Shown here one piece after another: positions 34,890 to 44,706 of a DNA stretch of 64,000 nucleotides (positions are counted from its first letter, which is position 1; every line of letters starts with the position of its first letter). The position numbers and the translations under genes were made by a program. Source of the stretch: Streptomyces griseoflavus (GTDB taxonomy: Bacteria > Actinomycetota > Actinomycetes > Streptomycetales > Streptomycetaceae); the NCBI RefSeq assembly GCF_014649995.1, contig NZ_BMUC01000015.1:131511-195510 (forward strand), in the 5' to 3' direction. The notes under the pieces were generated by a model. The model saw nothing but the letters and a program-made list of their open reading frames with translations, was not told where the DNA came from and searched no databases.

Positions 34890-35839
34890 GTGCGGAGAAG
34901 GCTTACAGACTGTTGCTCGAGCACCCCGGGTGGGACGTGGAGCAACTGGCTTCCTCCATGGACTGCTCCGAGTTGGAGGTGCACCGTGCCTTGGACGCAC
35001 TCGCCGACCTCCAGTTGCTGGCGCCGCGTGCCGGCACCGCGGGCATCACACCGGTCAGTCCGGATGTCGGCCTGACCGCCCTTCTCAGCCAGAACGAGCG
35101 GGAGTTGGAGGTTCGCCGGCGTCTTCACGACGAGGCTCAGGCGGCGGTACAGCGCCTTCAGAACCGGTTCGGCAGGCACGAGGACTACGCACCGGACTCC
35201 GGCAGCCAGCTGATCGGGGAAGAGGCGCTGCACGCGCGCTGGGACGAGCTCGTCGAGGCAATGAGCACGGAGTGTCTGTCGTTCCTTCCCGAGGACCCGC
35301 GCCCCGCCGGGACCGCCGTCGCGGGGGCGGCGCTCGAGGTGGCGGCACTGGAACGGGGGGTGGCGATACGCACCCTGCACCAGGAGTGTGTGCGCAACGA
35401 CGGCGCCGCGTCGCAGCGGATCGGCATGCTGGTGGACGCCGGCGAGGAGGTGCGGACCGTACCGTCGCTGCCCCATTTGCTGATCATCATCGATCGTGAG
35501 TTCGCGCTGGTGCCCATAGAGCCCGAAGATCCCCGTCAGGGAGCCCTGGAACTGCACAGCCCCGGGGTCATCGCCGCGCTGCGCGGCCTCTTCGAGCATG
35601 TGTGGAAGGAGGCCCTGCCCTGGGACGAGGAGGATCAGGGCGATGGGCGTGGGCTGTCGCGGCGGGAGCGTGAACTGCTGCACCTGCTGGCCTCCGGCTG
35701 GACGGATCAGGCGATCAGCCGAAGCCTGGGACTGTCCGTGCGGACCGTGCGCCGGGACGTCTCCGGGCTCATGGGCAGGCTCGGGGCCCGCAGCAGGTTC
35801 GAGGCAGGTGCCCTGGCCGTGCGCGCGGGATGGCTCTGA
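34862..35839 (+). CDS. LuxR-type regulator with TrmB-like N-terminal helix, probable cluster regulator
   Basis: 325 residues from ATG 34862. An N-terminal winged helix (EKAYRLLLEHPGWDVEQLASSM, here abbreviated; residues about 10-60) resembles TrmB-like domains. A central unassigned sensor region follows, and the C-terminus is a LuxR/GerE helix-turn-helix (LSRRERELLHLLASGWTDQAI ... RTVRRDV). This layout is frequent for regulators next to Streptomyces peptide clusters. Codon 5 is TTA, so translation should require bldA tRNA-Leu. No ribosome site precedes the ATG, so the message may be leaderless. It is the first gene of the rightward arm of the NRPS cluster and probably its activator. Confidence 0.85.
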   Translation: MLESLGLEPGAEKAYRLLLEHPGWDVEQLASSMDCSELEVHRALDALADLQLLAPRAGTAGITPVSPDVGLTALLSQNERELEVRRRLHDEAQAAVQRLQNRFGRHEDYAPDSGSQLIGEEALHARWDELVEAMSTECLSFLPEDPRPAGTAVAGAALEVAALERGVAIRTLHQECVRNDGAASQRIGMLVDAGEEVRTVPSLPHLLIIIDREFALVPIEPEDPRQGALELHSPGVIAALRGLFEHVWKEALPWDEEDQGDGRGLSRRERELLHLLASGWTDQAISRSLGLSVRTVRRDVSGLMGRLGARSRFEAGALAVRAGWL

Positions 35840-35993
35840 GGTGCACCCGCGCTCCTCCCGGAGAGGGTGCGGCTCGCATCCGAAGTCAGCAGCGTGACGG
35901 CACCGGTCAGCCGCTGACGTGAGCCCGTGGTGATCCGTAGCGTGTCGGACTTCGCCGGTTCGTACTCGGAAGCGCGACGGGGAGAGCAGCGTC

Positions 35994-37460
35994 ATGGGCA
36001 GCCCTCGGAATGAGTCGTCACATGGGGTGGCGGATGTGGTGGTGGCGGGAGCCGGTCTCGCGGGTCTGTGCGTGGCGCGGGAACTGCAGCGGCACGGTCA
36101 TGACGTACTCGTGCTGGAGGCCGCCGACAGGATCGGGGGCCGGCTGGAGAGGCGTCGGACCGCGGGAGCCGACCTCGACGTCGGAGGCGCGTACATCGGC
36201 CGCCGGCACACCGCCGTACGGGAACTGGCCGCGCGCCACGACGTGCCCCTGCGGGAGACGGACGCACCCGGCGCCGGACTCTTCGACTTCGGCGGCCGCA
36301 CGGTGCGCACGGACGGGTCCCTCGCGCCGTACAGCGCTCTGGCGCTGGGCACGGCCCTCGACCGAGTGGAGGAGCTCGCCGAGCGGATCTCCCCGCACCA
36401 CCCCGGGCTCTCCCCCGACGCCGCCCGGCTCGACTCGCTGTCGGTGTCCGACTGGGCGCGCGAGGAGTTCGATCACCCCGACTCCCGGGCACTTCTCGGC
36501 CAGATCGTGCGGGAACTCCTCGCGGCCGAACCCACGGACGTCTCCCTCCTCCACTTCCTCTTCTACACCCGCTCCGGTGGCGGGCTTCCGTATCTCACCG
36601 CGTTCAAGGGGGGAGCCCAGGAGTTCCGTCTGCGGGGCGGGACCTGGGCCCTCGCCGAGCGGATCGCCGCGTCGCTGGTCCGGCCGGTGCGCCTCAGCAC
36701 GCCGGTGACCGAGGTACGGCACACCCCGGCGGGCCGCAGGAGCCTCCACGTCCGGGCCGGTGAGATACGGGTCGACTGCGACCACCTCGTCCTGGCGACG
36801 GGCCCCGGTCCTTCGTCCACGATCGCCTTCACCCTGCCGGACGATCACGGCGCCGGCGGAGAGCCGGGCGGCTTCCCCGCGCATACGGCGATACCCGGTC
36901 AGCCCCGGGGCCGCCGGGTTCCCGGCGGAATGGCGCATGTGCCCGCGTCGGCAGCCGCGGCGGCCTCGAAACTCCACGCCGTCTATGACCGGCCCTTCTG
37001 GCGGGAGGCAGGGCTCAGCGGCTGGGTGACCGCTGATGAAGGACCGGTGCGGTTCGTCGTCGACGACTCGGCGCATCGCGGCGGGCTCGGCGTGCTGGTG
37101 GGGTTCCTCACCGGCGACGAGGCACGCGCCTGGCACCTCGGGGCGGTGCACACCGAGGATCTCCTACGGCGGCTGAGCCGGTGGTTCGGTCCCCGGGCGC
37201 TGTCACCCGTGCACGCGTCCGTCCGCGACTGGGTCGACTCGCCTCTGACCCAGGGCTGCTACGCGGGCGTGCCCGCGTTCGGAGCATGGGTGCGCGCTGC
37301 CCGTGACACCGGCTCGGGGGTCTTCGACGACCGTGTGTGGCGGGCCGGCAGCGAGTACTCGACGGCGTTCTTCGGCCACATGGAGGGCGCTGTCCGCTCC
37401 GCCCTGAGCACCGCGTCGACACTCGCGCGAACACTGCGAGCCTGCCCCGCCGCCCGCTGA
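35994..37460 (+). CDS. FAD-dependent amine oxidase (flavin monoamine oxidase family)
   Basis: 488 residues from ATG 35994. The FAD dinucleotide motif is VVVAGAGLAGLCVARELQ, followed by VLVLEAADRIGGRLERR (the GG doublet of the amine-oxidase family). The C-terminal flavin-contact motif is SEYSTAFFGHMEGAVRSA, equivalent to the AGTE...G.MDGAV motif of monoamine oxidases. The flavin-anchoring Cys of human MAO is not evident. It would oxidise an amine or amino acid to an imine with release of H2O2. Its place between the cluster regulator and the first NRPS gene suggests tailoring of the peptide or a building block. Confidence 0.87.
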   Translation: MGSPRNESSHGVADVVVAGAGLAGLCVARELQRHGHDVLVLEAADRIGGRLERRRTAGADLDVGGAYIGRRHTAVRELAARHDVPLRETDAPGAGLFDFGGRTVRTDGSLAPYSALALGTALDRVEELAERISPHHPGLSPDAARLDSLSVSDWAREEFDHPDSRALLGQIVRELLAAEPTDVSLLHFLFYTRSGGGLPYLTAFKGGAQEFRLRGGTWALAERIAASLVRPVRLSTPVTEVRHTPAGRRSLHVRAGEIRVDCDHLVLATGPGPSSTIAFTLPDDHGAGGEPGGFPAHTAIPGQPRGRRVPGGMAHVPASAAAAASKLHAVYDRPFWREAGLSGWVTADEGPVRFVVDDSAHRGGLGVLVGFLTGDEARAWHLGAVHTEDLLRRLSRWFGPRALSPVHASVRDWVDSPLTQGCYAGVPAFGAWVRAARDTGSGVFDDRVWRAGSEYSTAFFGHMEGAVRSALSTASTLARTLRACPAAR

Positions 37461-37572
37461 GCTCTCCTCTCCACCCGCGCCCGCGCCCCCGGCAGCGCGG
37501 GGCGGGACCCGGCCGGCCGCACGGCCCCTTCCGCTTCCGCCCGAACGCCCCTTCCGATCCAAGGAGAAGACC

Positions 37573-39531
37573 ATGTCGGTCCAGCTGGCACGCCATTCCT
37601 CAAGGGCCCCCGCCACGGCCACCGCCTACCGCACCGGCCGTTCCTCCGGCCCCGCCCGCTGCGTACACGAAATGGTGCGGGAGCAGGCGGCGCGCACTCC
37701 TGACGCGATCGCCGTCTCCCAAGGCGCCGAGCGACTGACGTACGCGGAACTCGACGCCGCGAGCGACGCGTTCGCCGCGCGCCTCGTCGAACACGGGGTG
37801 GGGCCGGACCGTGTGGTCGCCGTACTGGCCCCGCGGTCGCCGCGCCTGATCGTCTCGCTCCTGGCCATCCTCAAGGCGGGTGGCGCCTACCTCGCCCTGG
37901 ATCAGGAGATGCCCGCCGCCCGCCGGTCCCAGGTGCTGGCCGATGCCCGACCTGTCCTGCTGATCGCGGAGCGTTCCGCACCGGGTGACACGCCTGCGGG
38001 CGTGTGCCCCGTGCTCGCACCGTCGTCCGTCGATGACGGCGCGCGCTGTCAGGGTCCGGCCGCCCTGCCCCGCGTCGCCGTGTCGCAACTCGCCTACGTC
38101 AGTTACACCTCGGGGTCGACGGGCGAGCCGAAGGGGGTGTGCGTTCCCCACTCCGCCGTCTCCCGGCTGATCGGGCACCAGGACTGGGCCCGCTTCACCG
38201 CCTCCGACGTCTTCCTGCAGCTCTCACCCGTCGCCTTCGACGCGTCGACCCTCGAGATCTGGGCACCGCTGGCCACCGGCGGGCGTCTGGCCGTGGCTCC
38301 GGCCGGACGGGTCGCCCCGGACGTGCTCGAGCGCACGCTGATCGACGAAGGGGTCACCGTGGCGTGGCTGACGGCGGGCTACTTCCATCACCTCGTGGAC
38401 TGCCGTCCCGGAGCCTTCGCCGGACTGCGTCATCTCCTCGCGGGCGGGGACACACTGTCGCGCCACCACGTCGCGCGGGTCCTCGCCCGCCATCCCGACC
38501 TGCTGTTCACCAACGGCTACGGTCCGACCGAGAACACCACGTTCACCACCTGCTGGACGACGCGCGCCGAGATGCCGCAGGGGCCCGTCCCGATCGGCCG
38601 GCCCATCAGCGGCACCGGTGTGGTCCTGCTGGACGACGCGCGGCTGCCCGTGCACGAACCGGACGTGACCGGCGAGCTCTACGCGTTCGGCGAAGGGCTG
38701 GCCCGCGGGTACCTGCACCGGCCGGCGGCGACGGCGGAACGGTTCGTGACGATTCCCGGGGCGGACGGCGAGCCGCTGCGCGCCTACCGCACCGGCGACC
38801 TGGCCGCGTGGAACACACGGGGCGAGCTGGAGTTCCGCGGCCGGGTGGACCAGCAGGTCAAGATCCAGGGCTACCGGGTGGAGCCGGGCTCGGTGGAGGC
38901 CGAGCTCGTCGGCTGTCCGCAGGTACGCGACGCCGTGGTCGTCGCGACCGACGCCGGGGGAGGCAAGAAGCTCACCGCGTACGTGGTGCCGCACCCCGGC
39001 ACTCCGCTCGCCGCCCCGGACGCGGAGAACGTGCTTCTGACGCGGCTGCGCGAGCGGTTGCCGTCCTACACGGTCCCCTCGCGGATCGTCCTGCTGGACG
39101 CCCTGCCGCTCGGGCCCACGGGCAAGGTCGACCGGGCCGCGCTGCCCGAGCCCGCCGCGCCCGCCGGCGGTCACGATGCCCGGGACGCCGCCGCCGGTCC
39201 CGGGGATGTCGAGGGGCACGTGGCCCGCATCTGGTGCGGGCTGCTCGGGGTGAGCGAGGTCGCCACCGATGACGACTTCTTCGAACGGGGCGGCCACTCC
39301 GTACTGGTCGGGCAGATGCTGCACCAGGTGTACGGGACGTGGGGCGCGCGCCTGCCGTTCGGCGTGTTCCTCGCCGACCCCACCGTGCGCGGCGTGACAC
39401 GGTTCGTCGAGGCGCGGCGTGCTGCCGACGGCCCTTTGGAGGCCGGGGACACCAAGGAGGAGCAGCACTCCTTCGAAGGAGTCGTTCCCTCTCGTACGAG
39501 GGACACCGCGCACCGCTCCGATCGGCTCTAG
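37573..39531 (+). CDS. NRPS A-T didomain, branched-chain/Val-like specificity
   Basis: 652 residues from ATG 37573 (AAGGAGAAG upstream). The adenylation domain (about 40-530) has core motifs A3 [13 protein letters not shown]5 [12 protein letters not shown]7 YRTGDLA, A8 [15 protein letters not shown] and A10 PTGKVDR. The carrier domain has the pantetheinyl Ser576 in FFERGGHS. A hydrophilic tail of about 45 residues follows. By eye the ten-residue code reads DALWLGGTFK, close to the GrsB-type valine code DAFWIGGTFK, so a Val-like residue is the best guess. With no condensation domain it is probably a loading or in-trans module feeding the C-C-A-T protein encoded next. Confidence 0.9.
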   Translation: MSVQLARHSSRAPATATAYRTGRSSGPARCVHEMVREQAARTPDAIAVSQGAERLTYAELDAASDAFAARLVEHGVGPDRVVAVLAPRSPRLIVSLLAILKAGGAYLALDQEMPAARRSQVLADARPVLLIAERSAPGDTPAGVCPVLAPSSVDDGARCQGPAALPRVAVSQLAYVSYTSGSTGEPKGVCVPHSAVSRLIGHQDWARFTASDVFLQLSPVAFDASTLEIWAPLATGGRLAVAPAGRVAPDVLERTLIDEGVTVAWLTAGYFHHLVDCRPGAFAGLRHLLAGGDTLSRHHVARVLARHPDLLFTNGYGPTENTTFTTCWTTRAEMPQGPVPIGRPISGTGVVLLDDARLPVHEPDVTGELYAFGEGLARGYLHRPAATAERFVTIPGADGEPLRAYRTGDLAAWNTRGELEFRGRVDQQVKIQGYRVEPGSVEAELVGCPQVRDAVVVATDAGGGKKLTAYVVPHPGTPLAAPDAENVLLTRLRERLPSYTVPSRIVLLDALPLGPTGKVDRAALPEPAAPAGGHDARDAAAGPGDVEGHVARIWCGLLGVSEVATDDDFFERGGHSVLVGQMLHQVYGTWGARLPFGVFLADPTVRGVTRFVEARRAADGPLEAGDTKEEQHSFEGVVPSRTRDTAHRSDRL

Positions 39532-39706
39532 AGCCCGCCGATGGCGTGTTCCTAGGCTGGTCGCACCAGTCCGAGGGCGCCGATGCCGCGACCGGCACCG
39601 TCGAACCGCTGGTTCCGGCACGCGGCATGCGCGGCAGCACACCGTGCCGCGCATGCCGCACCCCGAGGGTCGTCCCGGTCACGTTCTTCGAAGGAGGAAG
39701 CGACGC

Positions 39707-42700
39707 ATGCGGAAGACGCAGGAGGCGCAGACCGCACGGCAGGACGTCCCCGTTCGGGACGAGGAGCGGCTTCCGCTCACCGCGGGACAACTGCGCATGT
39801 GGTTCGCGGAGATCTACGAGCAAGCGGCTCCGGCGTACAACCTGCCCGTGGCGGTACGGCTGTCCGGCGCCCTCGACGTCGACCGGCTGCGCCGGGCGTT
39901 CGACCGGCTCGACGCCCGGCATCCGGCCCTGCGGGTGCGGGTCGACGTCGCCCCCGACGGCGTCCCGTTCCAGACCGTGGGGAGGGCGGCCGGGTTCGAC
40001 TTCACGGCCCGCGACCTGACGGGTCGGTCCGCCGCGGAAGTGGCGTCCGTGGTGGCCGCGTTCGCGTGGTCGCCCATGGACCTGGCCGCCGGTCCGCTCG
40101 CGCGGGCGCTGCTCGTACGGTGCGCGCCCGGGGAGCACGTCCTGGTGCTGAACGTGCACCACATCGTCTTCGACGACTGGTCCACGGGCGTGTTGTGGCG
40201 CGACCTCGGCCGCTGCTACCGCGACGCGGTCCCCGCCCCGGGCTCCCGGGACGGGGGGACGCTCTCCGCCCCGTCGCCCCCGGCGGCGTCCGCCGCGTCC
40301 TATGCGCGTCTCGTCCACGCCCAGCGGCGCCACGAACAGGGTCCCGGTGTCGCCGACGACCTGGCGTACTGGCACCGCGTGCTGGAGGGCGCCTCACTCA
40401 TGCCCCTGCCGACCAGGCGCGAACGCTCCTGGCCCCGCGGCGGGCAGGGCGACGCGGTGCACTTCACACTCCCCGCCGGCACGGCGGAAGCGATACGGCA
40501 CGTGGCCCGCGCGACACGGACCACCCCGTACATGGTCCTGGCCGCCGCCTTCCAGGCGGTCGTCGCCCGGTGGAGCGGAAGCGGCGACATCTGTCTCGCC
40601 ACGGCGATGGCGAGCCGCTCCGAGCCCGGCAGCGAGGACAGCGTGGGCTACCTCGTCAACACCGTCGTGCTCCGCTCCCGGGTGACACCCCGGATGACCT
40701 TCGCGGAGCTCCTCACCCAAGTTCGCGGCACGGTGCTGGGCGCGCTCTCCCATCAGCGGGCCCCCTTCGACCAGGTCGTGAGCGGGCTGCCGGCGGCTCG
40801 TACTCCGCACGGCACCGCGCTCTTCCAAGTCGCGTTCAACTTCCAGAGTGCCGTCGGTGGTTCGCTCGAACTGCCGCACATACGCACACGCCCCCACCCC
40901 GTGCCGCGCCCGACCAGCAAGTGTGATCTGCTCCTCGAGGTCGCGGACGGCGAGGACGCGGCCGGGGGCGCCATGTCCGCGTTCCTGGAGTACGACAGCG
41001 ATCTGTTCTCCCGCGAGACGATCGCGGGCCTCGCGGACACCTTCACCACGTGGCTCGGGCACGCCACCGCCGATCCCGGCATCCGTGTCCGTCAGGCAGG
41101 CCACCGGCCCGAGCCCGGCCCCGCGCTGCTGCCGCCGCTCGCCCCCCTGCCCAGGTCGACCCAGCCGTCGATGGCCCTGTCCGCCGGGCAGCGCCGGATG
41201 TGGTTCGCCCACCAACGCCGGCCGGACTCCGCGGAACACGCCTGCCCGGTGGCCCTGGACCTACGGGGCCCCCTCGACCGCGGCGCGCTGCTGCGTGCCC
41301 TGACCCGCGTCGTCGCACGCCACGAGACGCTGCGGGCGACAGTGGTCCGCGACGCGCAGGGCACACCCCACTGGCGGTTCGGCACCGCGCCGCGCATCAC
41401 GCCGGAGTACCGCGATCTACGAGCCGGCACCGAGACCCTGGACGCGGCACTCACCCGCACGCTGGAGCGTCCCTTCGACCCGGAGCACGGCCCGCTGCTG
41501 CACGTCGCTCTCCTGCGCGTGGAGGACGAACGGCACGTCCTGCTCCTGAACGTCGCACACGTCGCCTTCGACGGGACCTCCGCCGGGATCGTGCGCCAGG
41601 AATTGCTGTCCTGCTACCGGGCCGAGAGCGAGGGCGGGAACGACCCCTGCCTGCCCGACCCCCCCGCGCCGCACGCCTACGCCCCGCCGGCGCCCGACGC
41701 CACGGGCAACGCCAGGGAACTCGACTACTGGCGCGCCTACCTGAACGACCCCGACCCGCAGGAACTCCCGGGCGACACGGGCCGCTGCGACGCCGGGAGC
41801 GGAGCGGGAGCCGTGCACCGCACGGAGCTGGACCCGGGCGTGGTCGCGGACATGGCCGCATGGGCGTCCCACGCCCGCACCTCCGCCTTCACCGTGTACC
41901 TCGCCGCGTTCCACGCGCTGCTGTCGCGCCGGACCGGACGTCCGTACACCACGGTGGCGACCCCGGTGGCCGACCGTATGCGCCCCGGCGGTGAGGCAGT
42001 CGTGGGCTTCCACGTCGACACCCTCCCCCGGCGAGCCGATCTCTCCGCGGACCCCACGTTCGAGCAGCTGGTCCGGTCGGTCCGCGAAGACCTGCTGCTC
42101 GGCTACCAGATGGCGGACCCGGCGGCCGGCGCCTCCTTCGACGCCCTGCTGGCCTCGCTCCAGGAGGCGGGCGGGACGACCGCGTTCCGTGCGAACGTGC
42201 TCTTCGACCTCCGTCACGAGACACCGCCCGTCGAACAGTGCGCGGACCTCCGGGTGTGCGAAGCACCGATCCCGCGTGTGTCGGCCTCGGCCGAGCTCAC
42301 CCTCGACGTGACCGTGCGCGCGGACGGCACCGCCGAGGCCTGCTTCGAATACGCCACCGACCTCTTCAGCGCCGCGGCCGTCGCCTCACTGGCCGACCGC
42401 TTCCACGCCCTGCTCCGTCAGGTCTGCGCCGACCGGACCCTGACCGTCGGGAACGTGGACCTCACGCTCGACGGCGAGTGCCGAGAACCTCGTCCCTGGC
42501 CCGCCGGCCACACCCGGGCCGAGCGGCCCGACGAGTTCCGCCCCGTGCACGAACAGGTCCTCCGGCGTGCGCGTACCTGCCCGGAGGCGACCGCACTGGT
42601 CCACGACCACGGGACGGTCAGCTACGCCGACCTGGCCGACGGGATCGAACGCTATGCCGCGGTTCTCGCGGACCGGGGCGTCGGGCCCGAGCAGGTGGTG

Positions 42701-44404
42701 GCCGTGCATCTGCCGCGCGGACCGCACACGGTCGTGGCCCTGCTGGCGGTGCTGCGCGCCGGAGGGGCCTTCCTGTTCCTGGATCCCGACCTCCCCGACG
42801 ACCGCAAGGGCCTGCTCCTGGAGGACAGCGGCGTCACCCATCTGGTGGGAGACGCGCCCCGAGCGGACCTCGACGGCATCACCCGCATCGGCGTCGAAGA
42901 GTGCGACACCGCCACCCTCTCCCCGCACCGGCCACCGAGGGTCGACCCCGGCCAACTGGCCTATCTCATCCACACCTCCGGCACGACCGGCCGCCCCAAG
43001 GCCGTCATGGGGACCCACGCGGCGCTGGCCACCCACCTCGCGGCCATGGCCGAGGGCTATCGGATCACGCCCGGGGACCGCGTCCTGCAGTTCGCCTCGC
43101 TGTCCTTCGACGCGTCGCTGGAGCAGTTGCTGCCGGCGCTGATGTGCGGTGCGACGGTCGTACTGCGGGGCCCGGAGATCTGCGCCCCGGGTGACTTCCT
43201 CGGCCTCGTCGCCGCGCATCGCGTCTCCGTGGCGGAGCTTCCGCCGACCTACTGGACGGCGGTGACCAGCGATGTGCCGCCCGGGACCCGGGCGCCCGGC
43301 TGCCTGCGACTGCTGGTGCTGGGCGGCGAGGCGGCCCGGGGCGAGACCGCCGAACGCTGGCGGGCCATCGCTCCCCACGTGCGGGTGGTCAACACCTACG
43401 GCCCGACGGAGACCACCGTCTCGGCCACCGCGCTGGACGTCACCGACCGGGAGACCCTCCAGAGGGTCCTGGCCATCGGCGGCCCCCGGCGCGGGATCAC
43501 CGCGCAGGTACTGGACGGCGCGCTGCGCCCCGTCTTCCCGGGCGGCGTCGGGGAGTTGTACCTCGGCGGGCAGGCGGTCACCCGCGGGTACCGCGGCCGG
43601 CCCGGACTGACCGCCGAGCGGTTCGTGCCCGATCCTCGCGGAGGCGGCGGGCGCCTCTACCGCAGCGGCGACCTCGTGCGGCTCCGGCCGGACGGCGTCC
43701 TGGACTTCGTGGGTCGCGTGGACGACCAGGTCAAGATCCGCGGGTTCAGGGTCGAGCCCGGTGAGGTCGCCGCCCGCCTGACCTGCCACCCGCTGGTGCG
43801 CGCCTGCGCCGTCGTCGCGCGCGGCGACGAACTGGACCGGACGCTGGTGGCCTACGTGGAATCCGAGGGGCCGCCGGCCGCACCGGACGCCCTGCGCGCC
43901 TTCTGTGCCCGGACCCTGCCGGACCACATGCTGCCCGGGGTGTTCGTCCACCTGGCGGAACTGCCGCTCACCGCAGGGGGCAAGGTGGACCGTTCGCGGT
44001 TGCCCGACCCGGATGAGGGCGCGAACGCGACGACGGCACAGGCCGGTCCGTGCGGTGCGCGAGGGACCTCGGCCGACGGTCAGGAACCGGCCGACGAGGT
44101 CGAGGAACTGCTCGCCGGGATCTGGCGCGAGGTCCTGGGCCTCCCCCGCATTGCCCGCCACGCCAACTTCTTCGCACTGGGCGGCCACTCCCTGCGGGCG
44201 ACCCAGGTCGTCTCCCGGATCCGCCACGATCTCGGCATCGAGGTGACCCTGCGGGACGTGTTCGACGCCCCCACCCTCGCCGGGCTGGGCCGGATCGTCA
44301 CCGAGGCGCTGCTCGCCGACCCCGCCCTCGACGCACCGCCGGGCGCCCCCGCTCCCGGCGACCCGGTCGCCGTCGCGGCCGGTCACCCGTCCCACCGCCC
44401 ATGA
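39707..44404 (+). CDS. NRPS with unusual C-C-A-T order
   Basis: 1565 residues from ATG 39707 (AAGGAGGAAG upstream). C1, about 20-450, begins [12 protein letters not shown] and has the active motif HHIVFDD (H151-D157). C2, about 485-920, begins [12 protein letters not shown] with AHVAFDG (A617-G623), where the first His is Ala but the catalytic second His618 and the Asp-Gly are kept. The A domain (about 935-1430) has [24 protein letters not shown] and GGKVDR. The T domain has Ser1495 in GGHS. The A code read by eye is DAEEVGTVSK. Two acidic pocket positions (239 and 278) suit a substrate with a side-chain amine such as diaminopropionate or Lys/Orn. No epimerase or thioesterase is present. Confidence 0.92.
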   Translation: MRKTQEAQTARQDVPVRDEERLPLTAGQLRMWFAEIYEQAAPAYNLPVAVRLSGALDVDRLRRAFDRLDARHPALRVRVDVAPDGVPFQTVGRAAGFDFTARDLTGRSAAEVASVVAAFAWSPMDLAAGPLARALLVRCAPGEHVLVLNVHHIVFDDWSTGVLWRDLGRCYRDAVPAPGSRDGGTLSAPSPPAASAASYARLVHAQRRHEQGPGVADDLAYWHRVLEGASLMPLPTRRERSWPRGGQGDAVHFTLPAGTAEAIRHVARATRTTPYMVLAAAFQAVVARWSGSGDICLATAMASRSEPGSEDSVGYLVNTVVLRSRVTPRMTFAELLTQVRGTVLGALSHQRAPFDQVVSGLPAARTPHGTALFQVAFNFQSAVGGSLELPHIRTRPHPVPRPTSKCDLLLEVADGEDAAGGAMSAFLEYDSDLFSRETIAGLADTFTTWLGHATADPGIRVRQAGHRPEPGPALLPPLAPLPRSTQPSMALSAGQRRMWFAHQRRPDSAEHACPVALDLRGPLDRGALLRALTRVVARHETLRATVVRDAQGTPHWRFGTAPRITPEYRDLRAGTETLDAALTRTLERPFDPEHGPLLHVALLRVEDERHVLLLNVAHVAFDGTSAGIVRQELLSCYRAESEGGNDPCLPDPPAPHAYAPPAPDATGNARELDYWRAYLNDPDPQELPGDTGRCDAGSGAGAVHRTELDPGVVADMAAWASHARTSAFTVYLAAFHALLSRRTGRPYTTVATPVADRMRPGGEAVVGFHVDTLPRRADLSADPTFEQLVRSVREDLLLGYQMADPAAGASFDALLASLQEAGGTTAFRANVLFDLRHETPPVEQCADLRVCEAPIPRVSASAELTLDVTVRADGTAEACFEYATDLFSAAAVASLADRFHALLRQVCADRTLTVGNVDLTLDGECREPRPWPAGHTRAERPDEFRPVHEQVLRRARTCPEATALVHDHGTVSYADLADGIERYAAVLADRGVGPEQVVAVHLPRGPHTVVALLAVLRAGGAFLFLDPDLPDDRKGLLLEDSGVTHLVGDAPRADLDGITRIGVEECDTATLSPHRPPRVDPGQLAYLIHTSGTTGRPKAVMGTHAALATHLAAMAEGYRITPGDRVLQFASLSFDASLEQLLPALMCGATVVLRGPEICAPGDFLGLVAAHRVSVAELPPTYWTAVTSDVPPGTRAPGCLRLLVLGGEAARGETAERWRAIAPHVRVVNTYGPTETTVSATALDVTDRETLQRVLAIGGPRRGITAQVLDGALRPVFPGGVGELYLGGQAVTRGYRGRPGLTAERFVPDPRGGGGRLYRSGDLVRLRPDGVLDFVGRVDDQVKIRGFRVEPGEVAARLTCHPLVRACAVVARGDELDRTLVAYVESEGPPAAPDALRAFCARTLPDHMLPGVFVHLAELPLTAGGKVDRSRLPDPDEGANATTAQAGPCGARGTSADGQEPADEVEELLAGIWREVLGLPRIARHANFFALGGHSLRATQVVSRIRHDLGIEVTLRDVFDAPTLAGLGRIVTEALLADPALDAPPGAPAPGDPVAVAAGHPSHRP

Positions 44405-44472
44405 TCCATCGCCGGGCACCGACGCCCGCGCCCCCACGAGGGGGCACCGGCACCACCGAGAGGAGCACCACC

Positions 44473-44664
44473 GTGTACCAGGTCGTGGTCAACGACGAGG
44501 AGCAGTACTCCATCTGGCCCGACAACCGCCCCCTGCCTCCCGGCTGGCACGCGGAGGGCACGACCGGCGACAAGGAGGCGTGCCTGAGCCACATCGAGAC
44601 GGTGTGGACCGACATGCGCCCGCTCAGCCTGCGCCTCCGGCAGTCCGCCATCAGCCCGGCCTGA
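44473..44664 (+). CDS. MbtH-like protein
   Basis: 63 residues from GTG 44473 (AGAGGAG eight bases upstream). The family signature is complete: NDEEQYSIWPDNRPLPPGW and WTDMRPLSLR with the conserved tryptophans. MbtH proteins bind adenylation domains and are needed for their solubility or activity. Its place between the C-C-A-T gene and the second A-T gene suggests that it serves the cluster's A domains. It lies 42 bases before the next gene and is probably in the same transcript. Confidence 0.95.
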   Translation: MYQVVVNDEEQYSIWPDNRPLPPGWHAEGTTGDKEACLSHIETVWTDMRPLSLRLRQSAISPA

Positions 44665-44706
44665 TCGCGGGAGACCGCGGCGGCCCCGCGCCGAGGAGAA
44701 ACGACG

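Noticed and set aside
41417-44437. Long minus-strand frames opposite the C-C-A-T gene
   Set aside because: They are shadows of the NRPS coding strand with no independent motifs or ribosome sites.
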